From contig CAZDXB010000033.1 of the NCBI GenBank assembly GCA_964509335.1, forward strand, positions 1 to 28,068: a DNA stretch of 28,068 nucleotides, written 5' to 3'. The notes under the pieces were generated by a model. That model had not been told where the DNA came from. It saw nothing but the letters and a program-made list of their open reading frames with translations, and ran no database searches. Position 1 is the first letter of the stretch. Each line of letters starts with the position of its first letter. Source of the stretch: CAZDXB01 sp964509335 (GTDB lineage Bacteria > Bacteroidota > Ignavibacteria > Kapaibacteriales > UBA2268). A program made the translations under genes and the position numbers. Below are positions 23,748 through 28,068 of this stretch, piece by piece.

Positions 23748-23789
23748 ACGCTTTCCAAAATTTTAAAAAACGCTCTATTTATTAAACGC

Positions 23790-23820
23790 CAAACTTAGCT
23801 ATAATCTTTATACTAACAAA
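23790..23820 (-). promoter_or_regulatory. Candidate Bacteroidota-type promoter of the antiporter gene
   Basis: On the - strand, TTTG (23820-23817), a 19-base spacer, then TAAGTTTG (23797-23790) fit the -33 TTTG / -7 TAnnTTTG consensus exactly. The start would fall near 23783, giving a leader of about 36 bases. Confidence 0.45.
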
Positions 23821-23912
23821 GACGATTTTTTATTTCGTTACTCTTATGTATCAAATTGCCTTTATTAAAAATCAATATAAGCTAATGGATTGCTGAAAAA
23901 CGCCGTTCGTCC

Positions 23913-24503
23913 TTAAGTTTCAAATCCCGGACGATTTGCCGCCTCCGCCGGAATAATCACATCCGTTCCAAAACGTTTGAGCGCCTCGATATAAGAATCT
24001 ACGTATGTGCTTCTCACGCTCACGGCGTCCTCTCCCGAGTCGCTTTTTATTTTTAGTTTATAGCCCTCCAACTCGACTTCGCGAATTTCACCCCGTCTAA
24101 TAAATCGAGGATTCAGCGGCGGAAAACCGCGAGCGGGAACAATCATTACGCCGTTTAATGAAACGAAAAGCGCGTCGTAGCGTTCGAACGCGAAAGTAAA
24201 GTTGTGAAGTTTCCCGTCTAAATAAATTAACGCCGATATAATAAACAAAGGAACGGCGTAAGAAGACAATATTTCTTTCTCAAAGGTTACCAACAACGCC
24301 GCGACGCCCATAAAAAAGAAAACGCCCGCGAAAACAACTCTAGTATTCCCGTATTTATTTGGAGGGGCGGCTATATAATCGTCGCCTAAGTTATTCTTTA
24401 TCTTATTAAGGGCAACGAGCTTGAAAACCGCGCTAAGCCCGATAGCAAACCAAAACAAATATTTTACGATAATATCGACAACGTCAAAAAAAATATCGTC
24501 CAT
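23913..24503 (-). CDS. Unrecognised membrane protein translationally coupled to nadB
   Basis: The protein has 196 residues. Three hydrophobic segments (about 10-32, 55-74 and 79-95) are followed by a soluble C-terminal region of about 100 residues with short alternating strands (ALFVSLNGVMIVP, REVELEGYKLKIK, DAVSVRS) and a final helix, a layout like small membrane proteins with a PH-like or EbsA-like domain. I do not recognise the family. Its ATG shares one base with the nadB stop (TAATG at 24505-24501), so it is translated with the NAD biosynthesis operon. A role in NAD metabolism is not implied by any motif. Confidence 0.75.
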   Translation of the reverse strand: MDDIFFDVVDIIVKYLFWFAIGLSAVFKLVALNKIKNNLGDDYIAAPPNKYGNTRVVFAGVFFFMGVAALLVTFEKEILSSYAVPLFIISALIYLDGKLHNFTFAFERYDALFVSLNGVMIVPARGFPPLNPRFIRRGEIREVELEGYKLKIKSDSGEDAVSVRSTYVDSYIEALKRFGTDVIIPAEAANRPGFET

Positions 24504-26059
24504 TATATAGTCCTATTCTCTTTTAAATAATGCGTTCCTTTGCTTTCCCTCGCCTCCAGAGCCGAGGAAGTTACCGCTATCGCCGTCTGAACTCCGTTTC
24601 TTAATTGAATTATCTCTTTTGTCATCTTCGCTTTCTGGTAGAACTGTTCGATTTCCGTTTGCAAATGACGGAATATAGTCGTGGCTCTTAGCAACCTCTG
24701 CCTCGTTCTAATCAAGCCGACGTAATTCCACATAGTATTTCTAATATTAGTCCAGTCCTGCGTTATCAAAGCGGGGTCGATATGTTCGAACTCGTCTTTC
24801 CAAGGATAAATATTAGGAAAATAAGCGTCGCCTTTTCTCATTTCCGCGGCTTTCAAACCTGCTCTATAACCCCAAACCAAACTTTCCAAAAGCGAAGTCG
24901 AAGCCAGCCTGTTAGCTCCGTGAACGCCAGTGCAGGAAAGCTCGCCCACCGCGTATAACCTGCGCAACGAAGTCCGACCGTTCAAATTAACGCCCACGCC
25001 CCCGCAGGAATAATGCGCCGCTGGAACTACCGGTATGGGCTCGCTCGTTAAATCAAACCCGAGCTCTTTGCAGCGCTTATAAACAGTTGGGAATCTATCT
25101 TTTATCCAATCAGAATCTTTATGAGAAACGTCTAAATAGACGCAGGAACCCTCCGTTTCCAACAAAACCTCGTGAATGGCTCTGGCTACGGCGTCGCGTG
25201 GAGCCAAAGAACCTTGAGGATGGTATTTCTTCATAAATTCCTTACCGTTCTTGCCTATCAGTTTGGCTCCTTCGCCCCTTAAAGATTCCGTAATTAAAAA
25301 TCTGCCGCTCTCGTGATAAAGCGCCGTGGGGTGAAATTGAATATAATGCAAATTAAAGCATCTCGCGCCCGCTCGCCAAGCTATCGCAATCCCGTCTCCC
25401 GTGTTTTCCGAGGGGTTGGTCGTATGCTTATATATCTGCCCCAAACCGCCCGTAGCTAAAATCGTCTCGTTAGCGAAAATCGGATAAACGGTTTCGGTCA
25501 AATTATCGATAACGAACGCTCCGAAACAAGCCGGCTTCTCGTATATATCGAGTAAATTCTTAGAATGATGCGAAAGCGTAAGCAAATCAACGACCGTATG
25601 ATTATTCAGAATCTCGATATTCGAATTGTTTTCAAGCGCCCTAATCACATTTTTGTGTATCGATTCACCCGTTTTGTCCTTAGAATGAATTACTCTGTGT
25701 TCGGAATGCCCGCCTTCGGAAGTCAAATCGTAGCCGCCGTCGGAAGCTTTGTCGAAATTAATGCCGTATTTTTCTATCAACAGTTTTTCGACGTACTTTG
25801 GTCCCAACTCGCATAACAGGTTCACCGCCGGTTCCCAGCACATATAATCGCCCGCCTCCATAATATCTTTCTTTAGCTTTTCCGGCGAATCGTTCGTTCC
25901 TTTATAAATAATGCCGCCTTGAGCTTTAGGAGTGCTGCCGCTTAGCAACTCGTCGGTTTTCGTCAAAACCGTTACTCGCGCCCCGTTTTCAGCCGCCGTT
26001 AGAGCCGCCGTAGCTCCCGAAAGTCCGGCTCCTATTACCAAAACTTCGGTCTGTATCAT
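24503..26059 (-). CDS. nadB: L-aspartate oxidase
   Basis: The protein has 518 residues. It oxidises L-aspartate to iminoaspartate in the first step of de novo NAD synthesis, using FAD and O2 or fumarate as acceptor. Seen: FAD-binding VIGAGLSGATAAL (8-20), GSTPKAQGGI (41-50), the substrate/flavin segments HPTAL and RGEGAKLI, PAAHYSCGGV, and GELSCTGVHGANRLASTSLL near the C-terminal half of the flavin domain. The ARxxxHxxL-type region seen in succinate dehydrogenase is not present as such, and the operon with nadA and nadC settles the choice. In an anaerobe fumarate is the likely acceptor (inference). Confidence 0.95.
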   Translation of the reverse strand: MIQTEVLVIGAGLSGATAALTAAENGARVTVLTKTDELLSGSTPKAQGGIIYKGTNDSPEKLKKDIMEAGDYMCWEPAVNLLCELGPKYVEKLLIEKYGINFDKASDGGYDLTSEGGHSEHRVIHSKDKTGESIHKNVIRALENNSNIEILNNHTVVDLLTLSHHSKNLLDIYEKPACFGAFVIDNLTETVYPIFANETILATGGLGQIYKHTTNPSENTGDGIAIAWRAGARCFNLHYIQFHPTALYHESGRFLITESLRGEGAKLIGKNGKEFMKKYHPQGSLAPRDAVARAIHEVLLETEGSCVYLDVSHKDSDWIKDRFPTVYKRCKELGFDLTSEPIPVVPAAHYSCGGVGVNLNGRTSLRRLYAVGELSCTGVHGANRLASTSLLESLVWGYRAGLKAAEMRKGDAYFPNIYPWKDEFEHIDPALITQDWTNIRNTMWNYVGLIRTRQRLLRATTIFRHLQTEIEQFYQKAKMTKEIIQLRNGVQTAIAVTSSALEARESKGTHYLKENRTI

Positions 26060-26076
26060 ACTATATTTTGCCTAAT

Positions 26077-26937
26077 TTATAACAATTCCAGATGAATTTC
26101 CGCGCTCTTTACGCTGTGAGTCAACGCGCCGGACGAAATTGCGTCAACTCCCGTTTTAGCGTATTCTTGCAAATTGTCCAAGTCAATACCGCCCGAAGCC
26201 TCGACGAATACTTTGTCGCCGCCGTCAGTAGCTCTTATATACTCAACCGCTTCTTTAGCTGTTTCTGGCGACATATTATCCAATAACAATCCGTCCGCGC
26301 CGGCGCCTAAAGCCTCTTTGACTTGCTCTAAATTCTCAACCTCTACCTCGATTTCTAAATTTTCCTCATTAGCGCTTCTCATTCTATTAACGGCTTCCTC
26401 GATGCCGCCGGCAAACTTAATATGATTGTCCTTAATTAAAACGCCGCTCGATAAATCCAAACGATGATTAGTTCCCCCGCCGACCGTTACAGCGTATTTC
26501 TCGAAAAGTCTTAAGCCGGGCGTCGTCTTCCTTGTGTCCAGAATTTTCACGTTGTAGGGCTTCGCTATATCCACAAATTTCCTCGTCATAGTCGCTATGC
26601 CGCATAGTCTTTGCAATAAATTCAAAAGAGTTCTTTCGCGGGAAAGGATTAAGCCCGCCTTGCCGGAAATGAAACCAATCGCCTTGCCTTTGGGAACTTC
26701 CTGACCGTCCTGATAATTCAGAGCGCAATTAAATGTGTCGTCGAAAAAATAGTTGAAAACGGCGTCGCCCGCTAATATCAAATCCTTCTCAGCTTGAACG
26801 ACGGCGGTAGTTTCCTTTTTTGAGTCGATTATCGCTTTGGTGGTCTTATCGCCTTCGGGTATGTCTTCCAATAAAAATTCGGCGATTTTGTATTTTGCGT
26901 AATACTCCGGCGGCTTGAAAACTTGTTTGTATTCCAT
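26077..26937 (-). CDS. nadC: Quinolinate phosphoribosyltransferase (carboxylating)
   Basis: The protein has 286 residues. It converts quinolinate and PRPP to nicotinate mononucleotide. Seen: ERTLLNLLQRLCGIAT, the active-site segment DTRKTTPGLR, GGGTNHRLDLSSGVLIKDNH, EIEVEVENLEQ and EASGGI. I placed the start at the ATG of 26937 (MEYKQVFKPP) because it gives the family's usual length and shares one base with the nadA stop (TGATG). A longer in-frame reading to 27087 would add 50 residues lying wholly inside nadA. Confidence 0.95.
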   Translation of the reverse strand: MEYKQVFKPPEYYAKYKIAEFLLEDIPEGDKTTKAIIDSKKETTAVVQAEKDLILAGDAVFNYFFDDTFNCALNYQDGQEVPKGKAIGFISGKAGLILSRERTLLNLLQRLCGIATMTRKFVDIAKPYNVKILDTRKTTPGLRLFEKYAVTVGGGTNHRLDLSSGVLIKDNHIKFAGGIEEAVNRMRSANEENLEIEVEVENLEQVKEALGAGADGLLLDNMSPETAKEAVEYIRATDGGDKVFVEASGGIDLDNLQEYAKTGVDAISSGALTHSVKSAEIHLELL

Positions 26938-27857
26938 CAAGATAGCTCCAGCATTCTCTCTATTGGTTTTAAGGCTTGTTTGCTTAAATCTTCGGGGACG
27001 ATAATCTCCGGCTCCATTTTTTCGAGCGAGTCGGCGATTTTCTCCAGAGTAATCAACTTCATATACGGGCAGTTGTTGCAAGCGCAACCGTCCAAATTCG
27101 GAACCGAATAAAAGACCTTGCCCGGCGCTTGCTTCTTCATCTCGTGCAATATCCCCGGCTCGGTCAACACTATAAATTCCTTCGAATCCGATTCCTTCGC
27201 TCTATTTATCATCTTGCTCGTCGAACCGATAAAATCCGCGTAATCCAGCAAATTGTCGGGGCATTCGGGATGCGCCAGTATCTCGGCCAATTTATACTTA
27301 TTCATCAAATTGATAAGCTCGATTTCCGAAAACTGAACGTGAACCTCGCAGTCGCCCCACCATAATTCCATATCCCTGCCGGTCTCTTTCATAACGTGCC
27401 TGCCTAAGTGCCGGTCGGGCGCGAAGCAGATTTTCTCGTCTTCCGGCAGCGAGTTCACTATCTTCACGGCGTTCGACGAAGTGCAAATTATATCCGACAT
27501 CGCCTTAACTTCCGTCGAGGAATTTATATATGATATTACGGTATGGTCGGGGTGAGACTCCACCCACTTTTTGAACTCGTCGGCTGGGGTATTGTCCGCT
27601 AAAGAGCAACCGGCTTCCATATCGGGAAGCAACACAGTCTTAGCGGGATTGAGGATTTTCGCCGTCTCCGCCATAAACTTAACGCCGGCGAACACAATAA
27701 CGTCGGCGTCGGTTTCTTTGGCTTTTTGCGAAAGGGCTAAGGAGTCTCCTAAAATGTCGGCTATATCTTGTATCTCCGGCTCTTGGTAGAAGTGCGCCAG
27801 AATAACGGCGTTCCTCTCTTCTCTCAATCTATTAATTCTATCTATCAGCTCGCTCAT
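26937..27857 (-). CDS. nadA: Quinolinate synthase
   Basis: The protein has 306 residues, the compact form like Thermotoga NadA. It condenses iminoaspartate with dihydroxyacetone phosphate to quinolinate using a [4Fe-4S] cluster. Ligands are C84 (EAGCSLADN), C170 (GDCEVH) and C263 in the GCACNNCPYM segment. Other conserved parts are ILAHFYQEPEIQD (19-31), STEVKA and FAPDRHLG. The oxygen-sensitive cluster fits an anaerobic lifestyle. It is first in the operon nadA-nadC-nadB. I see no nadR/NiaR-type operator that I could defend in its leader. Confidence 0.96.
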   Translation of the reverse strand: MSELIDRINRLREERNAVILAHFYQEPEIQDIADILGDSLALSQKAKETDADVIVFAGVKFMAETAKILNPAKTVLLPDMEAGCSLADNTPADEFKKWVESHPDHTVISYINSSTEVKAMSDIICTSSNAVKIVNSLPEDEKICFAPDRHLGRHVMKETGRDMELWWGDCEVHVQFSEIELINLMNKYKLAEILAHPECPDNLLDYADFIGSTSKMINRAKESDSKEFIVLTEPGILHEMKKQAPGKVFYSVPNLDGCACNNCPYMKLITLEKIADSLEKMEPEIIVPEDLSKQALKPIERMLELS

Positions 27858-28068
27858 CTCATTTTTTAAGTTTAATTAATAAACAATTTAACCTTCGTTA
27901 AGAACAACGAAAATAACGAATACTAATTTTTAGAAAGCATAAACTTATAAAAAATAATCGAATAAAGGAAGGAATAAGAGGAGAGAGGGGAAATTTGTTT
28001 TGAAAAGAAAAATATACTCGTTCCGACCGCTCCCGCGGCGGCGTCCACCTCACACTATCCCTCTACGT
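27858..28068. other. Intergenic edge region upstream of nadA, no supported gene
   Basis: The first 100 bases are AT-rich and should contain the nadA promoter. A near-match TAAGTTTA lies on the - strand within CATAAACTTATAA (27938-27950), but no partner box is clear. From about 27966 to 27994 the + strand is almost pure purine (AAAGGAAGG then GAGGAGAGAGGGGAAA). The last 50 bases turn GC-rich. All three - strand frames meet a stop in the last 20 bases or so, so at most the very end of a neighbouring gene could be here. Confidence 0.4.

Noticed and set aside
26938..27087. A 50-residue N-terminal extension of NadC
   Set aside because: It lies wholly inside nadA in another frame, is Arg/Asn-rich and unlike NadC, and the ATG at 26937 gives the standard length with a one-base overlap.
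1..28068. Defence island, prophage, insertion sequence, CRISPR or tRNA
   Set aside because: No transposase, integrase, nuclease, spaced repeats or cloverleaf were seen; tail-fibre-like domains in the first gene come with a T9SS tail and no other phage genes.

Overview
The window comes from an anaerobic or micro-aerobic bacterium, most likely of the Bacteroidota/FCB group. This rests on sequence only. Two secreted proteins at the left end finish in type IX secretion (T9SS) sorting domains. One gene has a good match to the Bacteroidota promoter pattern (TTTG, 19 bases, TAnnTTTG). The complex I operon is of the 11-subunit type that lacks nuoE, nuoF and nuoG. I cannot name a genus. Twenty-six protein genes cover almost the whole window. 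I found no tRNA, rRNA, CRISPR array or insertion sequence, and no gene-free stretch exceeds about 210 bases.

Left end (1-4322, + strand): a 5'-truncated trimeric-adhesin/tail-fibre-like protein built from two tandem modules (YadA-like head repeats plus peptidase S74 domain), a coiled coil and a T9SS tail; a seven-bladed Reg_prop beta-propeller with a T9SS tail; and a small outer-membrane barrel. Base composition is mosaic inside the first two genes. A shared bidirectional terminator separates them from a ferritin gene (4389-4892, - strand).

Hydrogenase block (4970-10814): the - strand operon reads response regulator, NuoE/HydC, NuoF/HydB, [FeFe] hydrogenase HydA, terminator. A membrane histidine kinase with a RegB-like motif follows. 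Divergently, on the + strand, lies a small protein resembling the TM1266-type 'iron-only hydrogenase system regulator', followed by a SAM methyltransferase. The hydrogenase is therefore bracketed by a kinase and a receiver and sits beside a regulator-like ACT protein. A run of eight G lies at the response regulator/hydC junction and would allow a -1 frameshift fusion.

Respiratory block (11543-22240, - strand): nuoA-B-C-D-H-I-J-K-L-M-N in canonical order without nuoE, nuoF or nuoG. All proton-channel and Fe-S residues checked are present. NuoI has a long Lys-rich tail, and NuoL has a His/Glu-rich insertion and a 26-codon repeat. Because HydC-HydB-HydA is built like NuoE-NuoF-NuoG with an H-cluster domain in place of the NuoG C-terminal domain, the two clusters may form one H2/NADH/quinone electron system. 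That link is inference. An NhaD-like ion antiporter (22449-23747) lies upstream in the same direction.

Right end (23913-27857, - strand): a compact NAD biosynthesis operon nadA-nadC-nadB, with one-base overlaps at nadA/nadC and between nadB and an unrecognised membrane protein. The last 211 bases hold no gene I can support; they include a purine-rich tract and an abrupt GC-rich edge.
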